A stretch of 64,000 bases of DNA from Gemmatimonadaceae bacterium (GTDB taxonomy: Bacteria; Gemmatimonadota; Gemmatimonadetes; Gemmatimonadales; Gemmatimonadaceae), in NCBI GenBank assembly GCA_020846935.1, contig JADLCY010000011.1, forward strand, positions 434,001 through 498,000. Reading direction: 5' to 3'. Below the pieces are notes generated by a model that searched no databases, was not told the origin of the DNA, and saw only the letters and a program-made list of their open reading frames with translations. The position numbers were made by a program, and so were the translations under genes. Position 1 is the stretch's first letter; every line of letters begins with the position of its first letter. Below are positions 12,922 to 22,984 of this stretch, piece by piece.

Positions 12922-13326
12922 CTATGCGTCCTCGCGGTACGTCGTGAGCTCGCGCAGGTGTGTCGCGAGTGCGAGCGTGATGCTTTCGTAGCTGGAGAGG
13001 AACTCCTCGTAGTCGAGGTGCGCGAGTTCCAGCGCCTCGGTGAGCACGATCGACCCGTCGCTGATGCCGTAGGAGCCGTGCACGAGGTCGCTCGCGTTGA
13101 GCTCGAGCAGGCGCTGGTTGAGCTTCGCGCCCTTCCCGTTGGTCGACGGGACGTTCATGACCTTCACGCGCAACACGAGCACGGGCGGGTTGTAGTGGAT
13201 CACGATGTCCACGTCGAGCGCGCCGCCAGGATGCACGATGTACGTGTTCTCGCCGGCTTCGAAGTAACTCGCGCCGTGGCTCGAGAGGCGGTCCAGAAAG
13301 GACTCGAGGTCGTCTTTGGTTACCAT
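12922..13326 (-). CDS. YbjN/CesT-like chaperone-fold protein
   Basis: A 134-residue soluble protein from the ATG at 13326-13324 (MVTKDDLESFLDRLSSHG). The alternating alpha and beta pattern, with VDIVIHYNPPVLVLRVKVMNV and LLELNASDLVHGSYGISDGSIVL, matches the YbjN / type III chaperone-like fold. Members regulate stress or motility or act as small chaperones, but the exact function is unknown. An upstream extension in the same frame is Arg-rich and unlikely. It is the first gene of the YbjN-pspA-AI-2E operon. Confidence 0.8.
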   Translation of the reverse strand: MVTKDDLESFLDRLSSHGASYFEAGENTYIVHPGGALDVDIVIHYNPPVLVLRVKVMNVPSTNGKGAKLNQRLLELNASDLVHGSYGISDGSIVLTEALELAHLDYEEFLSSYESITLALATHLRELTTYREDA

Positions 13327-13494
13327 GAGAATCCTGCGTCGGGGCCTGGCCTTCCTACGCATGCCGGAGGGCCATGGTTTCCGGTCACGCGCCGTTGCGC
13401 CACGTGCCCGCGTATGAGACGTCCCAAGATACAGGGCGCGGCGCCCGGCGATACCATGCCGCCACAGGAACGACGATTACCCGTCGTGTTGGTG

Positions 13495-14379
13495 TCAGGG
13501 CCGTGCTTTCCGGATCTGCACGAGTCGCTCTCGTGCCAGGCGCCGCCCGGTCGGTGTGGCCGCGAGGCCGCCGCCGGCGGTCTCCCGATAGCGAACATCC
13601 ATTGATCGGCCGATCTCGCCCATCACGTCGATCACCTCGTCCACCGGAATGGCGAACGTGACGCCGGCGAGCGCCATCTCGATGGCCGCGAGCGCAATCG
13701 CCGCCCCCGTGGCGTTGCGGAAGACGCAGGGCAGCTCGACGAGTCCGCCCAGTGGGTCGCAGACGAGTCCAAGGGTACCCTGCTGAGCCAGCGCGACCGC
13801 ATGACCGGCCTGTGTGGGCGACCCGCCAAGCATTTCGGTGGCGGCACCCGCAGCCATGCCTGCGGCCGCCCCGGTTTCGGCCTGGCATCCACCTTCTGCA
13901 CCCGAAAGTGAGGCCCGCTCGGCGACCACGGCTCCGATGAGGCCCGCCGTGGCGAGCGCATCGACGACGCGGTCATCGTCCACGCCCCTGGCGTCGGCGA
14001 GCCCGGTAAGCACCGCCGGGAGCACGCCCGCGCCTCCCGCCGTCGGTGCAGCCACGATGACGCCCATCGCCGCATTCACTTCCTGGACGGCGAGCGCGCG
14101 CGCGAGCACCTCGCGGAAGGGCGTGCCGGCGAGCGGGCCCTCCGGACCTTCGCGGAGCTTTGCGGCGTCACCGCCGACCAGCCCCGACGTGGAACGGAGG
14201 TCGCCAACGAGACCTTGCTGCACCGCACCGCGCATGACGGTGAGCGCACGCCGGAGTGCGGCACGAATATCCTCGATCGGTCGTCCCTGGTCGCGCGACT
14301 CTGCCTCGAGGGCGACCTGGGCCAGTGTGGCCCCGCGAGCTTCCGCATCGCGAATCGCGTCAGCGATGGCCTTGTACAT
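13495..14379 (-). CDS. sdaAA: L-serine dehydratase, iron-sulfur-dependent, alpha subunit
   Basis: Catalyses L-serine to pyruvate and ammonia with a labile [4Fe-4S] cluster, as the alpha chain of the two-subunit (Gram-positive-type) enzyme. The 294 residues carry the cluster cysteines C165 (GAEGGCQAE), C207 (VCDPLGGL) and C218 (ELPCVF), plus a conserved SSGL-like STSGLVGGDAAKL segment near 63-75. The gene starts 3 bases after sdaAB, so the subunits are coupled. It is unusual only in being the split type rather than the fused form of proteobacteria. Confidence 0.95.
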   Translation of the reverse strand: MYKAIADAIRDAEARGATLAQVALEAESRDQGRPIEDIRAALRRALTVMRGAVQQGLVGDLRSTSGLVGGDAAKLREGPEGPLAGTPFREVLARALAVQEVNAAMGVIVAAPTAGGAGVLPAVLTGLADARGVDDDRVVDALATAGLIGAVVAERASLSGAEGGCQAETGAAAGMAAGAATEMLGGSPTQAGHAVALAQQGTLGLVCDPLGGLVELPCVFRNATGAAIALAAIEMALAGVTFAIPVDEVIDVMGEIGRSMDVRYRETAGGGLAATPTGRRLARERLVQIRKARP

Positions 14380-14382
14380 CGG

Positions 14383-15057
14383 TTACGCCGCGACCTTGTC
14401 GAGGCGGTACGCCCACTTCACCCAGTCGAGCGCCAGGATGTCGTCGATCGCACGCTCCTCCGGTCGTTCGTCGGCTTCGATGACCATGAAGGCATCACCG
14501 CCGCGCTGCTTTCTCGACAGCCGCAGGTTGGCGATGTTGACGTCGTCCTCGGCGAGGATCGCCGTGATGCGCGCGATGGACCCGCGGATGTCCTCGGCAA
14601 CGAGCACGATCGTGTGGTAGCTGCCCGAGACCGCGACCGGATAGTCGTCGATGGCACTGACGAGCACGCGGCCGGCGCCTAACGACGCCCCCACCATCAC
14701 CGCACTCCGCTCGCCCCGTTCGACGGTGAGGCGCACGGTATTGGGATGCGTCTCGCCTTCCTCGCCGAGTTTGGTCTTCTCGAACCGGAACGCCAGTCCC
14801 TCGCGCTCGGCAATGTCGAGCGCGTCGCGCAGGCGTTCGTCGTCAGGCCGGAATCCCATGAGTCCACCGGCCAGTGCCTTGTCCGTGCCGTGCCCCTCTC
14901 CCGTTCGCGCGAACGACCCGTGCAGTTCGATCAGCGCACGCTCGGGCGTTCCACCGACGAGTCCTCGTGCCAACAGCCCGAGCCGACAGGCACCCGCCGT
15001 ATGAGACGACGAGGGGCCGACCATGACGGGACCGATGATGTCGAGAAGAGAAACCAC
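14383..15057 (-). CDS. sdaAB: L-serine dehydratase, iron-sulfur-dependent, beta subunit
   Basis: A 224-residue beta chain. The N-terminal part (MVSLLDIIGPVMVGPSSSHTAGACRLG) contains the GPSSSHT motif of the family. The C-terminal 75 residues (from about 145, HTIVLVAEDIRGSIARI) form an ACT-type domain expected to bind serine as a regulatory ligand. It is the first gene of the sdaAB-sdaAA pair. A Leu-TTA codon inside CGTTAGGC lies at 14687-14694. The 185-base spacer to uvrA (15058-15242) shows nothing I can name. Confidence 0.95.
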   Translation of the reverse strand: MVSLLDIIGPVMVGPSSSHTAGACRLGLLARGLVGGTPERALIELHGSFARTGEGHGTDKALAGGLMGFRPDDERLRDALDIAEREGLAFRFEKTKLGEEGETHPNTVRLTVERGERSAVMVGASLGAGRVLVSAIDDYPVAVSGSYHTIVLVAEDIRGSIARITAILAEDDVNIANLRLSRKQRGGDAFMVIEADERPEERAIDDILALDWVKWAYRLDKVAA

Positions 15058-15242
15058 GGATGGACGAGTGAGAGAGGCTCGCGCGGGAGGACGACGGGAG
15101 AACCCGTTGACGTGTGGTTGACTGAGACGGACAGACGGGGAATGTAGCAGCGCTCACGCCCCACGATGCGCGGTCCCACGCGACGATGGCGTACCCAACC
15201 GATCCGCGGTCCGCCGCGTGGAAGGCGCACCCAGCTGATCTG

Positions 15243-18113
15243 CTACCCGCTCTTCCGCTTGCGAAGCAGGGGTGCGAGGTACTGGCCCGTGTGTGAGCCC
15301 TTCACCTTCACCACCTGCTCCGGCGTCCCGGCGGCCACGACCGAACCGCCGCGCGTACCGCCCTCGGGACCAAGGTCGACGATCCAGTCAGCGGTCTTGA
15401 TCACGTCGAGGTTGTGTTCGATGACGAGGACCGTGTTGCCGCGATCCACGAGCCGGTGCAGCACGTCGAGCAGGACGCGCACGTCCTCGAAATGCAGTCC
15501 TGTGGTGGGCTCGTCCAGGATGTACAGCGTGCGGCCGGTGTCGCGCTTCGAGAGCTCTGTCGCAAGCTTCACCCGTTGCGCTTCGCCGCCCGACAACGTG
15601 GTGGCGCTCTGCCCGAGGTGCACATAGCCGAGGCCGACGTCATTGAGCGTCTGGAGCCTTTGGGCGATCCGTGGCTGATTCTCGAAGAAGGCGAGGGCGT
15701 CCTCCACGGTGAGGTCGAGCACCTCCGCGATGCTCAGGCCGCGAAAGCGCACTTCGAGTGTCTCGCGGTTGTAGCGTCGTCCCTTGCAGACATCACACGG
15801 GATGTAGACGTCGGGCAGGAAGTGCATCTCGATCTTCACGAGGCCATCACCCTGACACGACTCGCAGCGACCTCCCTTGACGTTGAACGAGAAGCGGCCG
15901 GGCCCGTAGCCGCGGATCTTCGCTTCGGGCAGTTCGGCGAACAGCTCGCGCACCGGCGTGAAGAGGCCCGTGTACGTGGCGGGATTGGAGCGCGGCGTGC
16001 GACCGATCGGGGACTGGTCGATGTCGATGACCTTGTCGATGTGCTCCAGGCCCTGGAGGCGGTCGTGTGCGCCGGGAATGACGCGCGCACGGAAGAAGTG
16101 GCGAGCCAACGACCGGTGGAGAATGTCCTCGACCAGGGTGGACTTGCCTGAACCGGAGACGCCGGTGACCGCCACGAAGGTGCCGAGCGGGAACTCCACG
16201 GTAAGATCGCGAAGGTTGTGTGCACGCGCTCCAACCACGCGAAGCAGGCGATCGGGCGACACCGGCCGCCGCGTCGCCGGCACCGGGATCTTTCGCTCTC
16301 CCAGCAGATACTGGCCAGTCAGCGAAGACGGTGTGCGCATCACCTGCTCGACGGTACCTTCGGCCACCACCAGGCCACCGTGCTTGCCTGCGCCGGGGCC
16401 GAGGTCGATCACGTGGTCCGCCTCGCGAATCGTGTCCTCGTCGTGCTCGACCACGATCACCGTGTTCCCGAGGTCGCGGAGCTGCTTGAGCGTCTCGAGC
16501 AACCGCGCGTTGTCGCGCTGGTGCAGTCCGATGGACGGCTCGTCGAGGATGTACAGCACGCCCACGAGGTGGGATCCGATCTGCGTCGCGAGCCGGATGC
16601 GCTGCGCTTCGCCGCCCGACAGCGACTCGGCGGAGCGGCCGAGCGTGAGGTAGTCCAGCCCGACGTCGTCAAGGAACCGCAGTCGCTCGCGGACCTCCTT
16701 GAGGATCGGCCCGGCGATCTCGGCGTCGAGCCCGGGCCGACCCGGGGCGCGGAGCGGCATCGCGTCGAAGAGGCCGCGTGACTCCGCGATCGACATGGTT
16801 GTGAGGTCGCCGATACTGCGGCCATCGATGGTGACGGCGAGCGACTCCGGCTTGAGGCGCTGCCCTCCGCACGCGGGGCACACGCGCTCGACCATGTACT
16901 CCTGCAGCTCCATCCGGATCGCGTCGGAGTCCGTTTCCGTGTAGCGCCGCTGGATGAGGGCCAGGATACCCTCCCACGCCACGGACGGCGTGGTCGCGCG
17001 GGCCCGCTTCGTGCCCTTCTTCGTCCCCGTGGACGCGCTGTTCGTCGTACCGCCCGCTCCGTGGAGCAGCGCCTGCTTTACGCCTTTTGGTAACTTTGCC
17101 CATGGCGTGGCGAGGTCAAACCCCAGTTGCCTGGCCAAGCCCGGCAGGATCACGCGGCGGAGGTAGCCGTCGGGCTCGCCCCAGGGCAGCACGACGCCCT
17201 CGAGAATCGTGAGGCTCGGATCACCGAGGATCAGGTCTTCGCTGACGACGCGGCGGGTCCCGAGCCCGCTGCACGACGTGCAGGCACCGAACGGTGAGTT
17301 GAACGAGAAATGTCGCGGTTCCAGCTCGGGCAGCGAAATGCCGCAAGTGGGGCAGCCGAATTTCTCCGAGAACAGCTGCGTGGTCTGCTCGCCACCGTGG
17401 CGCACGACCTCGACGAGACCCTCGGCCAGCTTGAGCGCCGTCTCCAGCGAGTCCACGAGGCGTCCCCGGTCTTCGCCCCGCACGACGGCGCGATCGACGA
17501 CGATGCTGATGTCATGATTCTGCCGACGATTCAGTGCGGGCGGCTTCGCCAGCTCGACCAGCTGACCGTCGACCATGGCCCGCAGAAAGCCTTGTTTGCG
17601 CGCGCCCTCGAAGAGGTCCCGGAACTCTCCCTTTCGACCGCGGACGAGGGGCGCGAGGATCTCGATGCGTTGTCCCTCGGGCCACGTGAGGATCACGTCC
17701 GCGATCTGCCCGGCGGACTGGCGCTCGACCGCACGGCCACAGTTCGGGCAATGGGGCGTGCCGACGCGCGCATAGAGCAGCCGCAGGTAGTCGTAGATCT
17801 CGGTGACGGTGCCCACCGTGGACCTTGGGTTATGCCCCGCGGACTTCTGTTCTATTGAAATGGCGGGGGAAAGCCCCTCGATGGAGTCGACGTCGGGCTT
17901 CTCCATCAGGCCGAGGAACTGTCGGGCATACGCGGACAACGACTCCACGTAGCGGCGCTGGCCCTCGGCGTAGATGGTATCGAATGCGAGGGACGACTTG
18001 CCGGACCCTGAGAGCCCGGTCACGACCGTCAGGCGGTCGCGTGGGATCTGGACATCGATGTTGCGGAGGTTGTGCTCGCGCGCGCCGCGAATGATGAGGG
18101 CGTCTTCGGCCAT
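15243..18113 (-). CDS. uvrA: UvrABC excision nuclease, ATPase subunit UvrA
   Basis: DNA-damage sensor of nucleotide excision repair. The 956 residues (E. coli UvrA has 940) contain two ABC modules: the first Walker A is GLSGSGKSS at 33-41 and the second is GVSGSGKST in the C-terminal half, each with an LSGGEAQR signature. Four zinc-type CxxC pairs are visible, for instance in [24 protein letters not shown] and CESCQGDG. A Lys/Ser/Thr-rich insertion of about 25 residues (around 350-378) follows LLHGAGG. Just before it the codons become unusually AT-rich, including the one Leu-TTA codon in the window that is not followed by GGC. The gene stands alone. Confidence 0.97.
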   Translation of the reverse strand: MAEDALIIRGAREHNLRNIDVQIPRDRLTVVTGLSGSGKSSLAFDTIYAEGQRRYVESLSAYARQFLGLMEKPDVDSIEGLSPAISIEQKSAGHNPRSTVGTVTEIYDYLRLLYARVGTPHCPNCGRAVERQSAGQIADVILTWPEGQRIEILAPLVRGRKGEFRDLFEGARKQGFLRAMVDGQLVELAKPPALNRRQNHDISIVVDRAVVRGEDRGRLVDSLETALKLAEGLVEVVRHGGEQTTQLFSEKFGCPTCGISLPELEPRHFSFNSPFGACTSCSGLGTRRVVSEDLILGDPSLTILEGVVLPWGEPDGYLRRVILPGLARQLGFDLATPWAKLPKGVKQALLHGAGGTTNSASTGTKKGTKRARATTPSVAWEGILALIQRRYTETDSDAIRMELQEYMVERVCPACGGQRLKPESLAVTIDGRSIGDLTTMSIAESRGLFDAMPLRAPGRPGLDAEIAGPILKEVRERLRFLDDVGLDYLTLGRSAESLSGGEAQRIRLATQIGSHLVGVLYILDEPSIGLHQRDNARLLETLKQLRDLGNTVIVVEHDEDTIREADHVIDLGPGAGKHGGLVVAEGTVEQVMRTPSSLTGQYLLGERKIPVPATRRPVSPDRLLRVVGARAHNLRDLTVEFPLGTFVAVTGVSGSGKSTLVEDILHRSLARHFFRARVIPGAHDRLQGLEHIDKVIDIDQSPIGRTPRSNPATYTGLFTPVRELFAELPEAKIRGYGPGRFSFNVKGGRCESCQGDGLVKIEMHFLPDVYIPCDVCKGRRYNRETLEVRFRGLSIAEVLDLTVEDALAFFENQPRIAQRLQTLNDVGLGYVHLGQSATTLSGGEAQRVKLATELSKRDTGRTLYILDEPTTGLHFEDVRVLLDVLHRLVDRGNTVLVIEHNLDVIKTADWIVDLGPEGGTRGGSVVAAGTPEQVVKVKGSHTGQYLAPLLRKRKSG

Positions 18114-18365
18114 AGACCCGAAACTTCGCCGAAGGGTGCGCGGGCTTCAAGTCGGCCTGATGCGACGGGCGATGCGACGCGCGCGCGGAATGTTCGCGCA
18201 GACTCCCGCGCGGGAACCGCGCGGTCGTCCCGTGACCTTTCGAGCGCCCAGCGGTCTTTTCGCCGAGGTCACTCCCTTCCGAACCCGTTGTGAATCAGTC
18301 ACTTGGAGCGCGTCGTCGACCGTGCCGGGCCGCGCACGCCATGCTGCGGGCGGCGAGCGCCTAAC

Positions 18366-18878
18366 GTGCGCCTCGATATCGCGATCGACGACCTCGCGTT
18401 TGTCGCAGCCGATGCGATCGCCAGGCCGGTGAACGCGGAGCTGCGTGCGACGACGCCACTGCAGCGGCGCCTGGAAGGCGCGGCGGGTCCGACGCTTTCT
18501 GCACAGCTGCGCGTGACGGAGCCCCTCGACATCGGTGCTGCCGTCGTGACGGCGGCTGGTGGGCTCGAGGCGGGGCTCCTGATTCATGCGGTGGTGATGA
18601 CCGAGCACGAGGCGGTATCGCGCACGGGAGTGCAGCGCGCGATGACGAGCGCCCTGCAGCGGGCTCGTGACTGGAAGCTTGCGCGGGTGGCTTTTGCGCC
18701 GTTCGGCCTTGGGGCGGGCAACCTCGACGTCGATGAAGCCGCGCAGGTAATGGTCGGCGTACTGAATGACCACGCCAGCGCCGAGTTCCCTCGAGAGGTC
18801 ACGATCGTGGTGGAGAACGAGGTCGAGGCCGCGGCGTTTCGTGCAGCGCGCGCGTGGGCGTGGCGGGAGGCGCTATGA
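18366..18878 (+). CDS. Macro domain protein
   Basis: About 170 residues from the GTG at 18366. The order of elements fits the macro (ADP-ribose-binding) fold: an [22 protein letters not shown] strand-helix corresponding to the usual VDAIVNAAN segment, a [17 protein letters not shown] strand, LLIHAVVM, a helix with [15 protein letters not shown], and [19 protein letters not shown]. The canonical NAAN is replaced by RPVNAE, so ADP-ribose hydrolysis is doubtful while nucleotide binding is plausible. Its TGA overlaps the ATG of the next gene, which is odd for a macro protein: it is coupled to a transglutaminase and an ABC exporter. A CGTTAGGC word (reverse orientation) lies directly before the start. 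Confidence 0.72.
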   Translation: MRLDIAIDDLAFVAADAIARPVNAELRATTPLQRRLEGAAGPTLSAQLRVTEPLDIGAAVVTAAGGLEAGLLIHAVVMTEHEAVSRTGVQRAMTSALQRARDWKLARVAFAPFGLGAGNLDVDEAAQVMVGVLNDHASAEFPREVTIVVENEVEAAAFRAARAWAWREAL

Positions 18879-20401
18879 ACGGGCGCGGCATTGCCGCCGT
18901 TGCGGTGCTCGCGGCGTGGGGCGCAGGTCTCGCCGTGTTCGCCCAGCGGGAATCATCCCGTTCGACCGTGCAGCGGCTTGCCGAGGCCGCGGTTCGCGTC
19001 GCGCCGGGCCCCACGTACTTCGCGATCGAATCCGAGGCGCGCCACGTGGGCTTTGCCTCGTTCACCACCGACACGATCCCCGACGGATTGCAGTTCACGG
19101 AGTACGATGTGCGGGAGGAGCGTGCGTCGGGGCGTCGCGTGCGCCAGGTGGTGACACACGCCACACGCGCGCTCGCACTTCGGGAGATCGCCGTGAGCGC
19201 CGCCGCACCGGTTGCCACGGCGCGTGTGCTCGACGACTCCACGCTGCTCGTCGTGCGAGAGAGTGCCGCGGGCCGCGACAGTACGCGGGAGCGATTCGTT
19301 GCACCACTGCTCGTGCCGGCGCTGGTGCCGATGGCGATCGCCCTCGGGCCCTCGCCATCGGTGGGAGATCGGCATGCCTTCGATGTGTTCGATCCTGCCA
19401 CGCTGCGCGTGCGGCGTCTGGCGGTGACGCTGGCGGCGGAGTCGACGTTCGTGGTGGTGGACAGCGCGGCGTTCGACGCAGAGGAGCGTCGGTGGGTTCC
19501 GGCGCATCGTGACACGCTCACGGCCTGGCGCGTGGTGGAGGATCGCGTGCCCGGACTCGACGCCTGGGTCGACGCACTCGGCCGGCTCGTGACCCTGCGC
19601 GAAGATGCGGCGACGCGGCAGACGCGCACGTCGTACGAGATGGCATTCGAGAACTGGCGCAGCACGGTTCGCGCGTCCGGCGACGCGGTGACGGCTCCGA
19701 TGAAGACGGTGACGGCGGTGCGCGCGACGCCGCCCGTTGGCACGCTCACCGTCGTGGCCCTTGGCCTCCCGTTAGGCGACCTGTCCGCCACCGGGCGCTG
19801 GCAGCGGCGCTCGGGGGACACCATCCGGATCGTGCGCGCCGACTCCCTCACGCAGCAGCACGGGTACTGGCTGCCGCCGCAGCGTGACCATCGCACGGCC
19901 TTCGCGAGCACGCTCAAGGTGGAGCCGGGCATCGAGGTCGAGGCGCATCCGATTGCCGGCGCCGCTCGCCGGCTGCGCGGCCGCGCGTACGATCCGCTCG
20001 CCGTCACCCAGCGACTGGCCCGTTGGGTCAGTGACTCCATTCGACTCGAGACGACGTTGACCCCGCCGAGCGCGCTCACGACGCTGCGGTCGGCCTCAGG
20101 CGATGCGGACCACCACACGATGCTCTTCCTGGCGCTGGCCCGGGCGTCCGGCATCCCTGCGCGCGCGGTGCGCGGCGTGGTCTACACCGGCGATGCCTGG
20201 CTGTCGCACTCGTGGGCCGAAGTCTGGGTCAGTCGGGACTGGGTGCCGGTGGATCCGACCAGTGGTCAGTTCCCCGCGGATGCCTCGCACTTGCGGCTCG
20301 TCGTCGGTGCGGTGTCCCTGGGCCAGGAACTCGACCGACTCGTCTCGCGGTCGACGCTGAGGGTCGTCGCGTCGGGGCCCGCTCCAACCCACAAGCCATG
20401 A
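18875..20401 (+). CDS. Secreted or membrane-anchored transglutaminase-like protein
   Basis: 508 residues from the ATG at 18875, which overlaps the previous stop. A hydrophobic N-terminus (IAAVAVLAAWGAGLAVFAQ) is a signal or anchor. The C-terminal third is a transglutaminase-like cysteine-protease fold. However, where the Cys is expected the sequence reads DADHHTMLFLALARASGIPARAV, so the nucleophile appears to be replaced (no Cys in that block). The later HSWAEVWV (His) and VPVDPTSG (Asp) motifs are kept. It may be a non-catalytic binding domain. The middle region is all-beta and unassigned. The stop overlaps the ATG of the ABC ATPase. Confidence 0.8.
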   Translation: MNGRGIAAVAVLAAWGAGLAVFAQRESSRSTVQRLAEAAVRVAPGPTYFAIESEARHVGFASFTTDTIPDGLQFTEYDVREERASGRRVRQVVTHATRALALREIAVSAAAPVATARVLDDSTLLVVRESAAGRDSTRERFVAPLLVPALVPMAIALGPSPSVGDRHAFDVFDPATLRVRRLAVTLAAESTFVVVDSAAFDAEERRWVPAHRDTLTAWRVVEDRVPGLDAWVDALGRLVTLREDAATRQTRTSYEMAFENWRSTVRASGDAVTAPMKTVTAVRATPPVGTLTVVALGLPLGDLSATGRWQRRSGDTIRIVRADSLTQQHGYWLPPQRDHRTAFASTLKVEPGIEVEAHPIAGAARRLRGRAYDPLAVTQRLARWVSDSIRLETTLTPPSALTTLRSASGDADHHTMLFLALARASGIPARAVRGVVYTGDAWLSHSWAEVWVSRDWVPVDPTSGQFPADASHLRLVVGAVSLGQELDRLVSRSTLRVVASGPAPTHKP

Positions 20402-21156
20402 TCGAGATCGCGAACCTCACGAAGCGATACGGCAGCTTCACCGCCGTCGACGCGCTCAACCTCGTCGTGCCGCGCGGGGAGCTGTTCGGCTTTCTCGGGC
20501 CAAACGGCGCGGGAAAAACAACGACGATGCGCATGGTCGCCGGCATCCTGCGTCCCACGTCGGGGAGTATCCGGATCTGCGGCATCGACCTCGATCGCGA
20601 CCCGATCGCGGCCAAGTCGCGGCTCGGCTTCATCCCCGATCGCCCGTTCATCTATGAAAAGCTGACCGGCATCGAGTTCCTCCGGTTCGTGGCCGGACTC
20701 TATGCGCAGGAAGGTGACGCCATCGAGCGCCGCGCCGCGGAACTGCTCGAGGTGTTCGACCTCACGGAGTGGAGAGATGAGCTGGTCGAGGCGTACAGCC
20801 ACGGGATGCGGCAGAAGCTCATCATCTCGAGTGCATTCGTGCATCGCCCCGATGTGATCGTCGTCGACGAGCCCATGGTGGGGCTCGATCCGAAGGCGGC
20901 GCGCACGCTGAAGGATCTGTTCCGGGAATACACGCGGCGCGGCCACACGATCATGATGTCGACGCACACGCTCGAGGTGGCGCAGGCGATGTGCGACCGC
21001 ATCGCGATCATTCAGCGAGGTCACATCCGGGCCGCGGGCACGATGGATGAACTGCGCGCCAACGCGGAGCGCGGTGATGAAGGGCTCGAGGAGATCTTCC
21101 TCCGACTCACCGGTGACGACGTGGCGCGGGAGCTGGCCGAGGTGCTCGATGGGTAG
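20398..21156 (+). CDS. ABC transporter ATP-binding protein
   Basis: 252 residues. The Walker A is GPNGAGKTT (34-42), the signature is YSHGMRQKL, and the Walker B VIVVDEPMVGLDP and H-loop STHTLEV follow. The overall pattern is that of ABC-2 type exporters. It starts inside the stop of the transglutaminase gene and ends overlapping the permease start, so macro-transglutaminase-ATPase-permease is a single coupled operon. Confidence 0.95.
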   Translation: MIEIANLTKRYGSFTAVDALNLVVPRGELFGFLGPNGAGKTTTMRMVAGILRPTSGSIRICGIDLDRDPIAAKSRLGFIPDRPFIYEKLTGIEFLRFVAGLYAQEGDAIERRAAELLEVFDLTEWRDELVEAYSHGMRQKLIISSAFVHRPDVIVVDEPMVGLDPKAARTLKDLFREYTRRGHTIMMSTHTLEVAQAMCDRIAIIQRGHIRAAGTMDELRANAERGDEGLEEIFLRLTGDDVARELAEVLDG

Positions 21157-22963
21157 TGCCGGACTGCCGGTGGGTCCCGACCCCGGCCTCGTCGCGCGCC
21201 ACCGGATGCTCTCCGGATCGCAGTCGCGCGTGGGACCGCAGCCGGGGTACACGCCGTCGGGCGGGCGGGTGGTGCCTCCGGTGGCCGCGGGCGCATCCAT
21301 CCTGCACCTGCTCTCGCCTCGCTGGCAGAGCGCGCGCGCTCGTCGACGGCAGGGAGAGCGAGGGCGTGGGGCACGCTGGGTGCTCCTGTCCCTCCTCGCG
21401 CTCGTGTTCTGGAGCTTCGCCTTCGGCGCCGTGCACCGGGTGCTCTCCTACTTCAAGGGTGTACCGGAGATCGGGCCGCTGCTCGCCGGCAAGCTGCTTG
21501 GTGTGCTGCTGCTGGCCTTCTCGTCGATCCTGCTGCTCTCGAACGTGATCACCGCGTTGTCGAGTTTCTTCCTGGCGCGAGACCTCGACATGCTCGTCTC
21601 GGCGCCTGTGGACTGGCTCAGGCTCTACGCGGCCAAACTCTTCGAGACGACGCTGCACTCGAGCTGGATGGTGCTGCTGCTGTCGATTCCGATCTTCGTG
21701 GCGTACGGCATGGTCTACGACGGCGGGTGGGGGTTCATCGCAATCGTCGTTGGCACCCTCGTGCCCTTCCTGGTGATTCCATCGGCCGTGGGCAGCGCGC
21801 TCACGCTGTTGCTGGTGAACGTGTTTCCGGCGCGGCGTACGCGGGACATCCTCAGCGTGATCACCGTGATCGCCGGCGCGGGCGTGGTGGTGTTGTTCCG
21901 GTTGCTGCGGCCGGAGAAGCTGGCGCGTCCGGAAGGCTTTCGATCGCTGGTCGAGTTCATTGCGATCCTCCGTGGACCGACGTCGCCGTTGCTGCCGAGC
22001 GAGTGGGTGCAGCGCTCGGTGATGGGATGGCTGACCTATGACTACGACGTGCTCCCGCTCTATCTGCTGTGGTCGACCGCCGCCGCGTTCGTAGTGCTCG
22101 GCGCCACACTGCATGGTGTGTTGTACGCCCGTGGCTACAGCAAGGCGCAGGAGGGTGCACAGCGCCTGGTGAAGGAAGCAACGTCGGCGCCACCGCGCTG
22201 GGCGATGTGGCCGTTCGGCGTGCGACGTCGCGAACTGGTGTTCAAGGAGATCCGCATCTTCTTCCGCGACACGACGCAGTGGTCGCAGCTGATCCTGCTC
22301 GGCGTCCTGCTGGTGGTCTACGTTGTGAACATCCGGTTCCTGCCGCTGTCGGGAGAGGGTATGACGTTCTTCATCGTCAACCTCATTCCGTTCCTCAACC
22401 TGGCGCTGGCCGGGTTTGTGCTCGCCTCGATCGCCGCGCGGTTCCTGTTCCCCGGTGTGAGCCTCGAGGGGCGCAGCTGGTGGCTGGTGCGGTCGAGCCC
22501 CCTGGCCATGCGCGACCTGCTGTGGGCAAAGTTCTGGGTGGGCACCGTTCCCCTCCTGGCGCTCGCCCTTGGGATCGTTGGCGTGACCAACGCGTTGCTG
22601 CAGGTGAGTCCCTTCATGTTCGCGGTGTCCATTGCGACCATCACGCTCATGACCTTTGCGATTGCCGGTCTGGCGGTCGGATTCGGCACCATGTACCCCC
22701 GCTTCGAGACCGAAAACGCTGCGCAGATTCCCACGTCGTTCGGGGGTCTGGTGTTCATGATGAGCGCGGTGTGCCTGATCGGGGGCGTGCTGCTGCTCGA
22801 GGCGCGTCCGGTGTACCTCTACCTGAGCGCGCGGGCCTTCGCCGAGGTCGCGGATCCCACGCCGATGATCCTTGGCTTTGCGATGGCCGCCGGGCTCTGC
22901 CTGGTGGCGACGTTCGTTCCGCTCAGGCTCGCGCGGCGGCGGCTGGAGTCCATCGAGCGATAG
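21149..22963 (+). CDS. ABC-2-type transporter permease
   Basis: 604 residues from the ATG at 21149, overlapping the ATPase stop by 8 bases. After a long soluble N-terminus (about 70 residues) there are roughly 12 membrane segments in two halves, each with a large cytoplasmic loop. The central loop has the YSKAQEGAQRLVKE segment and FGVRRRELVFKEIRIFFRDTTQWSQ. This arrangement matches large exporter permeases of the YhgE/ABC-2 group; the substrate is unknown. Confidence 0.85.
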   Translation: MGSAGLPVGPDPGLVARHRMLSGSQSRVGPQPGYTPSGGRVVPPVAAGASILHLLSPRWQSARARRRQGERGRGARWVLLSLLALVFWSFAFGAVHRVLSYFKGVPEIGPLLAGKLLGVLLLAFSSILLLSNVITALSSFFLARDLDMLVSAPVDWLRLYAAKLFETTLHSSWMVLLLSIPIFVAYGMVYDGGWGFIAIVVGTLVPFLVIPSAVGSALTLLLVNVFPARRTRDILSVITVIAGAGVVVLFRLLRPEKLARPEGFRSLVEFIAILRGPTSPLLPSEWVQRSVMGWLTYDYDVLPLYLLWSTAAAFVVLGATLHGVLYARGYSKAQEGAQRLVKEATSAPPRWAMWPFGVRRRELVFKEIRIFFRDTTQWSQLILLGVLLVVYVVNIRFLPLSGEGMTFFIVNLIPFLNLALAGFVLASIAARFLFPGVSLEGRSWWLVRSSPLAMRDLLWAKFWVGTVPLLALALGIVGVTNALLQVSPFMFAVSIATITLMTFAIAGLAVGFGTMYPRFETENAAQIPTSFGGLVFMMSAVCLIGGVLLLEARPVYLYLSARAFAEVADPTPMILGFAMAAGLCLVATFVPLRLARRRLESIER

Positions 22964-22984
22964 CCGGCACGGCGTGGCGGCGCC

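Noticed and set aside
18799-20154. 451-residue minus-strand frame over the transglutaminase gene
   Set aside because: Ser/Arg/Thr-rich composition with no fold; the plus-strand gene has a signal, domain motifs and operon overlaps.
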